In this document: one piece after another, positions 23,378-35,210 of the stretch
Position numbering within the stretch: position 1 is the first letter of the stretch
Layout of the letters: each line of letters begins with the position of its first letter
Source: Acanthaster planci
Lineage: Eukaryota; Echinodermata; Asteroidea; Valvatida; Acanthasteridae
Reading direction: 5' to 3'
Length of the DNA stretch: 64,000 nt
Assembly: GCF_001949145.1 (NCBI RefSeq)
Contig: NW_019091465.1
Span: 1,011,125 to 1,075,124, forward strand
The notes under the pieces: generated by a model
Told to the model about the DNA's origin: nothing
Databases searched by the model: none
Seen by the model: only the letters and a program-made list of their open reading frames with translations
Program-made: the position numbers and the translations under genes

Positions 23378-26095
23378 GTAAGTTTGACGCTTGCACATGT
23401 CAGAGCATACGTCTTCCATCAACGGGTCTGACGATGGCTTGCTGGTCTAAACAGTAATGCAATTAGACTGGTTAGCTGTAACGGTGTCTTCAAACAGTGA
23501 TACTCTTCAAACCACAAGGTTGAGGAACTACCGCAACACACACGCATTAAAATTATGGAAACTCGAGAAGTTCACGTAGGCCCAATGTTTTTAACTTCTG
23601 TCTGCTTCTGTCAGTTCATAGTCAGTGGTGTTATGAAGTGAGTCCTTTTATAATACCTCTCAAAGTGGGTTTCAAGTCACAAACGGACGAAAGCGACCAG
23701 GAAAAAGTATTTACCGTTTTTGAACTGTAATTCGTTTCATAGTACATACATTGGTTACCACTTACCAGGTTTGAATCTCTCGCAAAATATAAATACTAGC
23801 CAAAGTTTCAACTTGAGGCACATTTTGGAGCCGCATACCTTTCTAAAAATTAAGTGCCCACTAAATACAACCTTTTACTCGCTAATTAATAACACAATAA
23901 GGTACTTCTCCTGTCCTGTGTGTACTTTTTAATAATAAGTGCGGTTTGCCGCAAATGTTACGTGCACCCGCTAAAACGAGTGCACCAAATGATAGTGTTC
24001 TTCTAATTCGCTGGTTCGCTAGGGATGGTCCAGATACACATAATCAAGACTCGGTAGCCACCAGGGAACCTTGCATATATCTCTTATACGACTCCATTCC
24101 TGTGTACCGCTACACAGTAGGCTCCCCAAGGAAAACAATCTAGGGGAAAGGCGAAACAGGAACGATGTATCCACGAGGTAGTTTAAAATTCAAGACATGC
24201 CACGGTCCCTTTTCAAGCGACTCTCAGCGCAATCGCCCACCGATTTTTGTCTTTCTGGCGTTGTTCTCCGTCGACTGAACCCGCCGTTGGCGGCCTCATT
24301 GTGCATGCACGGCTCGCACCAACGATACCAAAAAAAAAAAAAAAATCGAATCGCGACGAATTAGGAATCAGGCAAGCGTACCACCTGGCGTAACTAGATT
24401 TCGAGGAGGGCTGAAGTGATTTTCTGCCCCGGTAGGGATCCGGGAACCGATGCAGGGATTTCGGAATTAGTCTGCTATTGGGTGGTGATAATGCAATAGC
24501 CTCAGACGGTCCAAAAAGAACCTAATTCGAAAATAACATCTGCCCTCTTGAACATTCGTCCGGCTGTAGACCTTTATATAATAAGTCAAAAGGGTAGTTT
24601 TTGCCTAAGAAAATTAATTTGCAAATTGTTAAAAAAAAACCTACAGTGAATATTAAGACACTTGATGACAATTTCTTTTTTCTTAATACCTATGACAATA
24701 TCTCTTTTTCTTGATACTGATGAAGGAAAATGGATAATTTAAACTTCGGCCGCTTGTACAAAATGGCGGTCAGTGTTTGTAAACAATTAAACAAAAGAAT
24801 TGCGGTTAGGTTGGTGTCTTTCGTATATTAGTTAGGCCTTGTCAAAATCACATAGCAATATTTAATCTAAGTGGTCCAAACATCCACCTAGAAAGGATAC
24901 ACCTGAGCTCTGTGGATCACCGTCCCTTGTGATTGACTCTAAAATATCTATCCGTTAACTATGGGTATATCACAGAGGAAGTGATTGCGATGTTTCGAGA
25001 TCACAAAAGAGAAATAGGTAGGTTACTAGCATCGTAATATGTTTAATTAATCATGCCTGTTGAAATAGAAGGCATGAAACGAAGGAGATTTAGGGGAAAT
25101 CATCTGGAAGATATGTCTATGCCGAACAGGTCTCTGTCGTTCTTATAACGTTCAAGGTTAAGCCTGCACATTTCTTAAAGATGACGGTCTGTTGACGGTA
25201 TGCTCTGTAAAGATATCCAGATTTTTCGTTGGACATGATGCGCCTGGAATTGGAGTGGAAAATTGGTAATTCGTAATTACCCAATTAATTTCGAATCCAT
25301 CCGGCAAATATTGTTCGCAATTAACGCAGGGAATGAGCCGTGGCTAATCAGCCATCTGCCGTTGGCCACTGCACTTTATCACGCCATAAAAAACTGTATT
25401 GTATTATTCGTTAATTTCATTCAATTTGTCTTGCACTCGGTTGGCCTGCTTCCATGTCAAAAGATACTTCAGCGATTGTGGAACACATATCTAAAATGCT
25501 GTTAACGCAGAAAACTGCACATATTGCAAGGACCCGCTGGCAGTATGCAGCGAGCCGCTGAAGTACTATTCTCACATCGTTTTACGTCGTTTTGATCTGA
25601 CCGTAGGAAACAACGTCTGTTAGATTGGACAACTGAACTGCGTTTCAAGAAAGCGTATCTCCTCAAACGTGCATGGTTGCTGTGGGCGTTTCTTGTGACG
25701 TCATAGTGAACACCGTCACCCTTAATGTCACCATTTCAATAGGGAAATCTGAAGCTTCCACTTTTAGCCCTATCCCTTGCTCTGGAAGCCCGTTTCGGAC
25801 ACGGCCTAAGCAGTAGCTGTCTACCCTGAAGAATAATTTGTAATACTTGATCGCAAATACATCAGTGTTTAAGTCAAGCATTGCAAAATATTTAAAAGGA
25901 GGTTGGAGCGCCCCCGATCACTAAATAGTCAGCACCTGGCGCAACACTTTCAGCCAACAAGATAAAAAAATATCTTCCTCGTGAAGATGGTCTGTAAAGT
26001 CAAAAGTGTCATTTCGTTCCACTCCAGCGGCTTCCCACTGACTACTGTACTTCACAAATGTCTTGAGTGCAGCTTTGGCGATCAGATACCACCGG
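23378..26095. other. No firm gene; intron or intergenic
   Basis: A 23-base segment at 23615-23637 has a strong acceptor and a GTGAGT donor but does not fit the phase of exon C. An A-run lies at about 24331-24345. No repeat or further exon was recognised. Confidence 0.35.
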
Positions 26096-26121
26096 TGAGA
26101 GAGAGAGAGAGGGGGGGGGGG
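26096..26121. repeat. GA dinucleotide repeat passing into a G-run
   Basis: About eight GA units followed by eleven G bases; a simple-sequence tract. Confidence 0.85.
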
Positions 26122-26154
26122 CAACGGGTCATACCCCAAGGGACCCCAAAACAA

Positions 26155-26475
26155 TGGGGAATCAGGTTGGCGTAGTTGTTCTTTCTTTGCCTTCTCACCG
26201 CTGCGCCTGGGTTCGATTCCCTTCTCAGTCCACATGTGGATTGGGTTTTCAATCCCTACCTGATTCCGTGGGTTTTACCCAGAGTATTCTCCTGGGGCTT
26301 TCCGCCCACAGCTGAAACTGTAACTGCTTCTCACTGTCTCCTCTCTACAGACGTGGGCCTGCAGCGCCCTGGTAAAACTTTCGACCCACGTTGTACATCT
26401 GAGGGCCTCTATGGAGAGCAGTGCTGTCACTGATTGGAGCTTACCCTCATTAAAGATGACATAAATACATGTCTT
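26155..26475 (+). repeat. SINE with tRNA-like head (type S2)
   Basis: A box GGTTGGCGTAGTTG (about 26165-26178) and perfect B box GGTTCGATTCC (26210-26220) form a polymerase III promoter. The body has TGTGGATTGGGTTTTCAATC, a CCTACCTGATTCCGTGGG block and CACTGTCTCCTCTCTACAG. A near-identical TTCTCACTGTCTCCTTTCTAC recurs at 35106-35127. The head differs from the SINEs at 9.5 and 28.6 kb. It has no open frame and depends on foreign enzymes. Confidence 0.6.
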
Positions 26476-28549
26476 TTAGAAATAACCAAACAAAAAGGGG
26501 TTAAAAGGAAGAGCCTCACCCTCCAAAAAGGACACCAAACAATACATGAATAAAGGTCTTTATTTAGCCTCCCCCCAAAAAAGTTTGCAATCTGTAACAC
26601 CCGAAAATTAGGCTTTGGTTCCAACTTTGTGTAGGTGGTTCAGTTGAAGGATGGAGATAGCATTCACGTGTAAAGTTGAATTGAAAGGGCTTCTGTTGTT
26701 ATCGAAGCTCCTGGGAAGTATCATTCGCACCACACCGCAGCAAACACGGGAAGATGTCGGTAGTGAGCTGAATCCGGTTTCACGAAGAATCAAGGCACTA
26801 AACTCTGCTAAGCAGGAACAAAATGGTTTTCAAAATACAAGTCACTGATTCGATGGAATAAATCCACTGATCCTCTTACATTTTTTATGTGCTCAGGAAA
26901 GCATCTCTTTTTGAACATTGGCAAGGCCAACACGTTATGATAATTAGGTATCTGGTGTATGTTCAAGTTGACAGCTCCTATGCTGTCGCGGAGTGCGGAT
27001 GTTAACGATCACGCGCATGCGTGAGACCTTATGATATTGAGGCTTGTTTTCTTGTACACACCATGGAGAAAAGAAGTGGTTTTCTTCGTTACTATGCAAG
27101 GTTGGCAAACGATGTGCCCAGACAATAAGAAATTAGTGTGCCGGCGTTTGGTAATTAACGTTTTGGCGTCATTGGCTCCATGATAGGAGACAATGAGAAA
27201 GCTTTGCGTGCAGGCAACTACGCAAACACGGCTGAGTTGCACAGCAAATATAACCATTATCTCAAAGTCTACTACGCCAAGAATAGTCGTGTTCCACCTT
27301 TATCAGTAGGGTAAATATAATTTAAGGTCATGGAAAGAAGAAAAACAGTTTCTCGTTTTGATATTTGAGGAGGAGGAGGCCTTTTTCTTTTTTACCGATT
27401 TTCAAGATGGCGGGTTCGAATCCATCCTGATACTTTTACATGTTTGTCAGAAGAAGCTATCATTCAATGAACTCTTGATCATGTTTTTTTTTTCAGAAAA
27501 AAAAGTTAAAACACAATGCAACTAAAGAGATGCTAAAACGCGAAAGGGAGGGACGTAACGCTGACTTTTATTCTGGCGCGCCAGTAGTCTGCAGTTTGAG
27601 AAATTGAAGACTATTTTGTCGCTCTCTCCAAGTTTTTCCCCGTTTTCTGTACATCAACTTGTCATTCTGTGATTTTTTTCAACAACAGAGAAATTATAGC
27701 ATCGACTAGAACCCTGAACAAAAAGGCTCCGGGGGCTTCCTTTGAATATTCATGTGACTTTTCATAATACAGAATAAATGTTGAAAGTGGAGGTTTGGGG
27801 TCAAGTTCACAACCTTGGCTTTAGAATGGAAGACTTGTGATCGCCTTAACAAGGACTTGTGACGGTCTTGACAATTAACAACACTGTTCAGCAGTTCGCT
27901 GAGGTATCACTTATTCGTATCGTTTCGTTTTGATGAAGGAGCCACAAAGCCTACCTACGGGTTTATATCAAACTATATAATGCAAGGCATACTAAAAACA
28001 AACAAGTGTATATGTGAACAACATACTCCTTCCCAAAAGCATGGATATCATAACAGTAAGCTGTTGTAAAAGGTAACCGAGGAACTTCGGATAAGCTTCT
28101 GCATCGACCCACTCAATAGAACTTGGAGAGGAGGGAGCCATATTGATTGATATTAAAATTGTGGTGTGGGTATGGCATAAACATTGCTTTATTGATTAAA
28201 AATGGGGAAAAGTTCATTGATTAGTTGGGCATTAATTTGTTGCTTTTTAATTTGTTATTTGGGGGTTTGCACTCGCGGGTCTGAATGACAGAGGACATAT
28301 CAGCTAGAACGATATCGAGCTGAAGGCATCTAGAGGCGTCTCGGGCAGCCGCCAAACGACCCAGAGTTGACCTCGGAGCACAGCCAGAGATTGAAATAAG
28401 GGGAACTCGGAGAAAATCCCTCGTGGTCTGGGGGAGAATCAACGACCGGCTTCACTCACACATGGCACGGGTCGAAAATTGAATCCGAGTCATAACAGCG
28501 GGAGGTGAAGCAGTTTTGAATACGCACAAGCCAGTCAAACCACCTATGT
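26476..28549. other. No gene recognised
   Basis: A-runs and T-runs (27482-27510) and short chance frames only. The B-box-like GGGTTCGAATCC at about 27414 stands alone. Confidence 0.35.
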
Positions 28550-28900
28550 GTGGAGTGCCGTGGCCTTGTGGTTATGAGCATTGAATTCGTAGTCGGCGGG
28601 GAAAGCCGCAGGTTGCAGGTTCAAATCCACCCTGGGGGTCACGGTGCGTGTGCCCTTGGGCAAGGCATTTTGTCACTCATTGCCTCCAGGAGTAATTGGG
28701 TACTTGTGAGGGCAGAGTCAGTTATTGTGGTTGATTTTAGCTGCTTTGCGCCGAAAAGGCAGCGTCGAGCTGTATACTCCCCAGGGAGCTGGGATGGTAT
28801 TTAGAATGTTTCGTAGGCCCAGTTAGTAAGTAATAATAATGGAAAGCACTTGGATCTAAATTAGTTTAAGGCGCTATATAAAAACTGTTGTTATTATTCT
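28550..28900 (+). repeat. SINE with tRNA-like head and AT-rich tail (type S3)
   Basis: TGGCCTTGTGGTTATGAGC (28561-28579) is an A box and GGTTCAAATCC (28618-28628) a B box, 57 bases apart as in a tRNA. The body CCCTTGGGCAAGGCATTTTG, TTGCCTCCAGGAG, TAATTGGGTACTTGTGAGGG and the tail GGCGCTATATAAAAACTG with TTGTTATTATT match a SINE layout I know from many marine invertebrates. It is well preserved, so probably fairly recent. Confidence 0.7.
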
Positions 28901-30155
28901 ATCAACACTCTCAGACCGCAAATATGGGGGAGATTGAAATATCCCTGCATAGCTAGCCTGCAGAGAAAATGGTTCCCGGATTTCTAACCCAGATCTGTCC
29001 CACGCGGTAACGTCATTCTGTGACTTCAGTGAGTATGCGCATGACACATCTGTCTGATGATGCACTCTTAGAGCTTTTTGGCATTACTGGTAATCTCGTA
29101 AAAATATTCTATAGCAATGTGTACACCTTAGCGATGGGAGTCAAGGTTTTTGTTCGGCACCACGGCCTTCGGAGCGCAGTTATTCCCATCTACACGTTAC
29201 AAAATATGTGTGCTATTTCTTTCCTGAGACCCCCCCTTCTAAAGCTTCCTGTTCTCGGAGGCAAATGGGGATCGATAAAAACGACAAGACCTGGGAGCTG
29301 TGATCGTGTGGCTGCTGTTTGGACTGAGAGTCTACCCTCCACAACCGGTAGGAAAAAAATCCCTTCTGTAATGTCACTTCAATTGTCCCTCGATTGATCG
29401 GGTCTGCATTTGCAGAGAGCCAACGCAGGCAGTCGAATGGTGGGCCAAGATATTTTGCTAATCGACCACTCTCAGCCCTATTTTGTTATCAGTTGTTGTG
29501 TACGCGATCTACGGGTAAACATATTTCCCAGACGTAGAGATTTGTGAGCCTTTTATTTCCCTTTTTCGAGGAGCGCTTCAAGTGCCAAAGAAATTCTGAT
29601 TCAATGCTACCATATTGTTGTCGAATCATAATCGCCTTATACAGGTTATCGTTTAAAGAGAACGAGGTTAACGACTCTCTGAAAACGAAGTTTGAAAGCA
29701 TTGTCAAATGACTTTCTCTTCGGGTTCAGTTTAGCCACATTCGGGTTATAATATAAATTGCAAAACAACAAAAACTGACACAGCACATTTGGTGTCTCGT
29801 TACTGTCTGCGAGGAGATTGAATTTTTGCCATAGATTGAAAAACACGTTTGATTTTATTAATTTTCTGTTTTTCCTTAATATAATTGGTCCAAGTCAACT
29901 TAAACTGTGCTGAAGGGACCTTGTTTAGATGTTTCATAAAGAAGTTTGCATTTGGTCCTGCTGAAGGAGTTTGTGTTAGGTGAAAGTGGACACTGACATA
30001 TCAACCAGCTGCATTGGTAAGTTGATATGTAGCTTTATGACACATACTGCTAGTCGTCATGGAGCAGATACCAGTCTTTGAGGCTGCTGAAGGATGTCAA
30101 GTTTTAGCAAAACAACATAATAACGGAAGGTGAAGGAGGTAGCACTTTGCATGAG
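28901..30155. other. No firm gene
   Basis: A plus-strand frame of 125 codons (29020-29397) has no splice support. A minus-strand poly(A) signal (TTTATT on the plus strand) lies at 29854-29859, about 300 bases past the stop of the candidate exon at 30156-30452. An 10-base-stem hairpin is at about 29996-30031. Confidence 0.35.
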
Positions 30156-30452
30156 TTAGTGTTCCACCGTCGCGATCTCGGCAATAAAATCGCCAACGGC
30201 TTTTGAGATGATTGCACAAGGGTGCCAGATCATACAGAAAGTGAGCCCCGATCTAGCCGATGGAGGGATAGTCGAGGGAACTTGGGTGGTCCTGTTTAAT
30301 GTTTTAACACGGCCAGCTCTGCCAGACGCTGATTCGAGACCGAAAGTGCGGTGAAAAATCATGCTTCCACCAAGGGCAATAAATCTGGCTTCTGGTGACG
30401 ACATCCCATCGATTTTCAAAAGGGGGAGAAGTTTAGGGGAATGGGTCTTGAG
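30156..30452 (-). CDS. Candidate terminal exon, unknown protein
   Basis: On the minus strand a pyrimidine-rich acceptor (GTTTATTCTCCAG) opens 98 codons to a TAA at 30158-30156. Entry is in phase 0. The peptide starts LKTHSPKLLPLLKIDGMSS, contains RAGRVKTLNRTTQVPSTIPP and ends KAVGDFIAEIATVEH. Codon choice looks balanced, and a poly(A) signal follows about 300 bases on. The plus strand is also largely open here, with one TGA, so the strand is not certain. No family is recognised; a decayed mobile-element gene is possible. Confidence 0.35.
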   Translation of the reverse strand, partial: LKTHSPKLLPLLKIDGMSSPEARFIALGGSMIFHRTFGLESASGRAGRVKTLNRTTQVPSTIPPSARSGLTFCMIWHPCAIISKAVGDFIAEIATVEH

Positions 30453-31544
30453 CTGGAGAATAAACTACACAACTACAGGATGAGTGCGGGAAGAATGCTA
30501 ACTTATCAACAAAGTTTACACCCAACATTATTTGGACCTATCCATGGGCGGCTTGTTGGTAATAATTTGCTCACAGTATCAACCAGCATTCCGTTATATG
30601 TCTTGCCGATAATAATGCTCTGCGATAGACCAGTCTGAAATCGATCTCTTATGAGGTCACAAGCATTGGCTTTGTTTATCCTATCGGAAAATACCAAATG
30701 GGTCACATTCGATTCATGAAAGATGAATATCGCGCTGAATACTTAGTCTGAATCTCTCATGGGTAGGCTGTTCGATCGAAAATGGCCTTTTGTATTAACG
30801 TGGCGATACTGTCTCATGAAATGACATTGTCTGGGGACGTAGACTCTATGTTGTTCTCTCTGTGTATTCAACGAGAAAGATGGCACATCCTTTTAGAAAA
30901 GTGCAATTAGGGTACAGGGTCCTTGGGCTGGCTCAACTCAGAGCAAGGGTTTCTTAAATTTGGCGTAAGAAGTTCATTGTGCAATGCTTGGATTACATTA
31001 TCTGCCGCCAAAACTTATAGCTGAGGATAACCGAGAGCTGGTAGTTATAACATATTGATAGTACATGTGGATGTTTTGACGCTCTGACAATAATAACATG
31101 TACCTAACAAAGACATATTAAAATTGGATCACGCCTACAGAAAAAGTCGACGCTGATGCGAATTAACCCCCAGGAATCGACAGAATCAGTACTACTCCGA
31201 GTAATCATTACTTTTGTGGAGTGCGGTGTATAATGTAATTCTGGATGGCTCGTAGAAATACCTGTTCCCGAGGCGTTGGATTTGTCGTCTCAGCGCAATA
31301 TGCCACTTTGCAGTTCATCTCTATGTTTAAAGAGGAGTTGCCCGGTATCCACCGAGCCTAAGGCATCGGTAACCCCAGTGCTCAGCTTCAGCTGTGAAGA
31401 ATGCTTGGCTCTAGCTGCATTTGTCCATTGAGGAATTTAGCTGATTCCCTGCTATAATTATCGTTAACATTAATGGGAAGTACCGTAGCCGTCCTTCGCG
31501 AAAATAGTGGTGTAAAATGTTTGTCGTGTCCCCTCTCCCTTTAG
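30453..31544. other. No gene recognised
   Basis: No splice-bounded open segment or repeat was noticed; it could be intron of the minus-strand candidate just below. Confidence 0.3.
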
Positions 31545-31662
31545 ATGCAGCGCGCGCAGGTCCTCTAGTTTTGACCCGTCAGCATTAGCAAAGTTGTGGA
31601 AAACTGGAGGTCAATATGCATTGAAAAACCCCAAACAAAAGGGAAAAAATCTGCAAAAGTAA
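31545..31662 (+). CDS. Candidate terminal exon, unknown protein
   Basis: The acceptor GTCCCCTCTCCCTTTAG ends at 31544. One frame is open for 38 codons to TAA at 31660-31662; it begins CSARRSSSFDPSALAKLWKT and ends in a lysine-rich stretch (NPKQKGKNLQK). An AATAAA signal lies 46 bases past the stop. Acceptor, stop and poly(A) signal in order fit the 3' end of a plus-strand gene. Against this, the minus strand also carries a fine acceptor (ACTTTTGCAG) in the same A-rich tract. No domain was recognised. Confidence 0.35.
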
Positions 31663-31707
31663 AAAACAAAAAATTGAATTGTGAAGTATGTACACACTCT
31701 TGTATGT

Positions 31708-31713
31708 AATAAA
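31708..31713 (+). terminator. Poly(A) signal AATAAA
   Basis: An exact AATAAA 46 bases past the stop of the 31545-31662 candidate exon. The hexamer is common in AT-rich DNA, so its weight comes from position. Confidence 0.3.
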
Positions 31714-32076
31714 ATATGCATGAACATAAACACGCCCAGTATTCGTCGTTATTGACGACGCCATCTCAAAAACTATTCCGGATTCCTCCTGTTTTGATCG
31801 CGTAACCTCGGCAGATACTTGAGCTGAAGATTTCATTCAATGGAATGGGTGAAAAAGCCTCGGAACCAAGCTAAAATGGACGGAACTGTTTGCCCTTGTT
31901 CGTAGAGAATGTACGCCCGGTTTTCACCTTAAAGCTGCACAAACTCGCAGTTTTTGTCTTTAGAGGAACATACATGGGCATGAATTGCAACAGTTTCCGT
32001 TACTGAGCTCGCTTTGAGTGCACCTTCTCGGCTAAAGCTGTCAGTTCAGTGTACCAAAGACGGGCGTTTCACAATA
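31714..32076. other. No gene recognised
   Basis: Nothing supported. Confidence 0.3.
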
Positions 32077-32167
32077 GTGTGCCTCCAAGAGTTTGCAAAG
32101 CGTTGACCCATCACAGAGCGCGAAATTTGTCGACCCTTTCCAAACGTGCAAACTCTTGGAGGCGCAC
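32077..32167. repeat. Inverted repeat, 21-base arms
   Basis: GTGTGCCTCCAAGAGTTTGC (from 32077) pairs with GCAAACTCTTGGAGGCGCAC (ending 32167) with one mismatch across a loop of about 49 bases. It could be a small fold-back repeat or a hairpin-forming site. Confidence 0.7.
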
Positions 32168-33114
32168 TTGGTGTTATTCACCTGTATTCTGAATCGACCT
32201 CCCTTGATTTGTAATGCCCCGATAGCCATATTATCTTTTTGCTGGAACTTACTTTATCAAGGGCTGCGTTGTTACTGTCCATAAAAGAAGTGCACTGTGA
32301 TGCAACTTGGGAATTGCCACTACACTGTACTGCAGTTTAGGATGCCTTTAACAATAATCACAAGACATGCTGTTGATCTGACAGCCATTTAATTGAGCTG
32401 GCCTCGGCTTCGGGAACAACATCGGGGAAATAGCATAATGTGCACGAAAGGCAACTAATGCAGCATATAAGTGATTTGATGAGCGAGAAGAGCACAGTGT
32501 ACTTTTGGTTCGAGTCCCAAATTCAAAGACGTGCGTTCTGTTCACGCAAACAGTGATAGGCCAACCTGTGCCATATTCATGCTTACTATACACGCTGAAT
32601 GTTCAGCATGCAAGACGGTTACCAAATTGTGCTAAGAAATCGTGGGTTTTTTTGGCAAATGCACGTGTGTGTGCTTTAAAGCCTCGTGAAATGTTCCCAG
32701 TGTCTCATGCAAAAACGTTGGAATTGAATGGAGAAGGCCAAAGCATTTCTTCCGGTCATTTAGTAATCTATCCTTTGTACTTTCACCAAGAAGTATATCA
32801 CAAATGGAAAATTTGGAAAACGGTAAACCACCAAATAACAGGGTTGACAATTAATTAGAGGCGCGGAACCAAAGTGGGGGGATTTTAGGGCCCTACGTCA
32901 AATTAAAAGATGTAAAGACCCCTTAGAAAGCGTAAAATATTTATGGATCCTGTTTAGCGTGTAAACTTTCGGACAAAACAAAGAGATTGCCTGGCTTCTC
33001 AAACGGTGACAAACAACATTAGTACACCGACCCAACAAAAATTCCCGACCCTTGACAAAAATTCCGATTCAGTCCCTGAATTACAGATTGTTAGCACATT
33101 GAAAAGGATCTGGT
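32168..33114. other. No gene recognised
   Basis: A 117-codon plus frame (32505-32858) lacks splice support. Nothing else. Confidence 0.3.
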
Positions 33115-33292
33115 AACCTATAGCCAGCAAGATATGGGACGGAGGGGTACCCCCTTCAACACATCACCCCTTACATTACATCACCCCCCCATGTCAGAAA
33201 ATTCTTGAGAGTCCGATCAAACAATGACTGACACAAGGGTGTGTGTTGGGGCGTTCCCTCAGTCCCATATCTTACTTCAAATGTGGTAACCT
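33115..33292. repeat. Dispersed repeat family R2, copy 2 (fold-back form)
   Basis: AGCAAGATATGGGACGGAGG on the left pairs with CCTCAGTCCCATATCTTACT on the right. Between them the right half carries the family signature in reverse (AGTCCGATCAAACAATGACT-GACACAAGG), with a GTACCCCC block on the left. The unit is therefore a complete small fold-back element. Confidence 0.55.
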
Positions 33293-34437
33293 TACATCAT
33301 ATGGAGAAATGTACACCAAATGTCGTGTAATGAGGCTGTTGATAACTGACTGAACTCAAGTGGAATGCGTTCATCATTACGAGGAGACAATGCGGCGCGA
33401 CAGCTTGTCCCAGTTTCTCAGAAACACAATAGCCCACCTGGCCGTGACAGAGAATGAAGCGCGTGCTTGCAGAAGAAAAACCAAAACTGCATGTGACATC
33501 GGGCTTGGGAGTTTCAGGTGTCGGACGCCTTCACTGTTCCACACAGCCGTTCAATGAAAAGCGATTGACAAAGCACAGTTGTGGAGAATTTCAAGCATCA
33601 TTTCGATGAGAAACCACCGTTTCAATTGGTTCAGTACAAAATAACAAATCTGGCTTGTGAATATGGCGCACGTTCCAAAGAAATCTGCTTTTAACTAACT
33701 ATTCTCTCTTTGCGGACTTTCATTATTGCTTCAATTAAGGTGCGTTGGCTAAATTGGCTGGGGACAAAACCGATCAGGCATAGGCCTACTCGTCTTCAGT
33801 CTTAGTTAATTACCAATATTTAGTGGGCAGAATTACCTCATCTCGATTTTTAATTAACTTTCTCCGGGTATAAACACCTTGTTGATTCGTCTGTGATGAA
33901 ATCCATCCCTGTGTAATTACTTTGCAATTGCAGTTGCCACTGTTGAGGTCTAAGCGCCGAAAATAGTCTTCAAAAGACTTTAAACATGAAATGATTTCTG
34001 GGAGAATTGTATCTCGAATTTAAATATAGAAAAAGCAGTGGAAAAAGCAATCAATTTGTATGGACCGAACACACACACGAAACTGAAAATTAAGACTTTT
34101 GCACACTAAAGACCTCTGACATATTAAAGTTGTATCACATTCAAATGCTCCAAATGATACGTTCCAAACAAGTTAAACAAGATAGATTTTTGAAAATTCT
34201 TTCAATTGATGAATATAATTATATTGTTGATCTAAGTCATTGCAAACCCCAGAGGCCTATTTTTTTCAATATCTAAATAAAGAATAAACCAATATGGATA
34301 GCTATAAATCAGTTTATGATTTTGACATAATAGTTAACAGCCCCATCGTAAAAGTACTCACCGCAGGTTTGAGATTGTTTTTTAGCATAAGCAATAAATC
34401 TACACACGATGCTTTCTTCCCCTTTCTTCGTCTCCAG
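33293..34437. other. No firm gene
   Basis: A 65-codon plus frame at 33360-33557 (MECVHHYEETMRRDSLSQFL...) looks protein-like but has no splice support. A TAGGCCTA lies at 33781-33788. A pyrimidine-rich tract at 34413-34435 serves the exon that follows. Confidence 0.3.
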
Positions 34438-34514
34438 CCTCGGGAGACCCTAGGCCATATCTAACGACATCCGACAAGTATTACCCACAAGCCCGCCGGC
34501 TGATGGAAGACTAA
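34438..34514 (+). CDS. Candidate terminal exon, unknown protein
   Basis: An excellent acceptor (TTCCCCTTTCTTCGTCTCCAG, ending 34437, written here one base over a core of 20) opens a frame giving SGDPRPYLTTSDKYY and PQARRLMED with a TAA at 34512-34514. The other two frames close within a few codons, so the reading is unambiguous if the acceptor is used. Two AATAAA signals stand at 35197-35210, giving a 3' untranslated region of about 690 bases. The peptide resembles the C-terminal end of a soluble protein; no family is recognised. Upstream exons were not found. Confidence 0.4.
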
Positions 34515-35196
34515 TGCCCGTTCCCAGGGCAACAGATGAGATGGGCGAAATCGAATGTGATGTCGAGGTTTTGATCCTCGAAATTGCTTCCCGCTTTTCC
34601 CCCAAAGTGCGTGAGCACGTTTGTGCGTCAGTCTGTACCCGCAGGCATGCACATTGCCAGCGGACGATGGTAGACACCCTTGTTGTGCACTGTGACAGTC
34701 TCAAGCCGTAAGCCCTGCTACGGTTAGACAAAAACAGAGGGAACTTGCATGGTTACAGCGCTCGCCCAGGCCAACGCTACCGCCCAGTTAACTATGATGA
34801 AAGTTCAATTTAGTTAGAATTGCTTGCTTGTTAAATGCGTCAATTGAAATTCATTGGCCGTTGGCAAAATCAGTCTTAGCTTGAGATCTGCGTCTGGATT
34901 TCTGAAGGAGTGTGGTACAGGAATCTTTGCGGGGTGGAGCTTACTTTCTCAAATTAAATTCCTATCCCCAGCCCGATGGAACTCTCTGCGGTTGGGAGTA
35001 ACAGGCGTCTATGGGCATTGGCTGCAGAGAGAACGCAGTGGCTGCCACGTGCATATATACGATTTCAAGTCGTCGCCACGGTCTGCCAAAAGTCAACGGT
35101 TACTAATTCTCACTGTCTCCTTTCTACAAGTTTCTACAGGCTTGTGAGCTACAGTGTCTAGGACGTTTTTGAGGAATCCTTGGTGTCATTACCAAA
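34515..35196 (+). other. Possible 3' untranslated region
   Basis: Would be the 3' untranslated part if 34438-34514 is the last coding exon. It carries the short SINE-like TTCTCACTGTCTCCTTTCTAC at 35106-35127. Confidence 0.25.
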
Positions 35197-35210
35197 AATA
35201 AACAAATAAA
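35197..35210 (+). terminator. Tandem poly(A) signals
   Basis: AATAAA at 35197-35202 and again at 35205-35210. Two exact copies within 14 bases are a stronger hint than one. Confidence 0.35.

Noticed and set aside
23615-23637. 23-base micro-exon with strong acceptor and GTGAGT donor
   Set aside because: The frame that reads HSQWCYE does not match the phase left by exon C, and the matching frame meets a stop.
27410-27430. B-box-like GGGTTCGAATCC
   Set aside because: No A box at tRNA spacing and no T-stem or acceptor pairing; a lone 11-base match.
29996-30031. Small hairpin ACATATCAAC...GTTGATATGT as a microRNA precursor
   Set aside because: A ten-base stem is too short for a microRNA precursor.
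32505-32520. B-box-like GGTTCGAGTCCC
   Set aside because: No A box or stem structure upstream; taken as chance.
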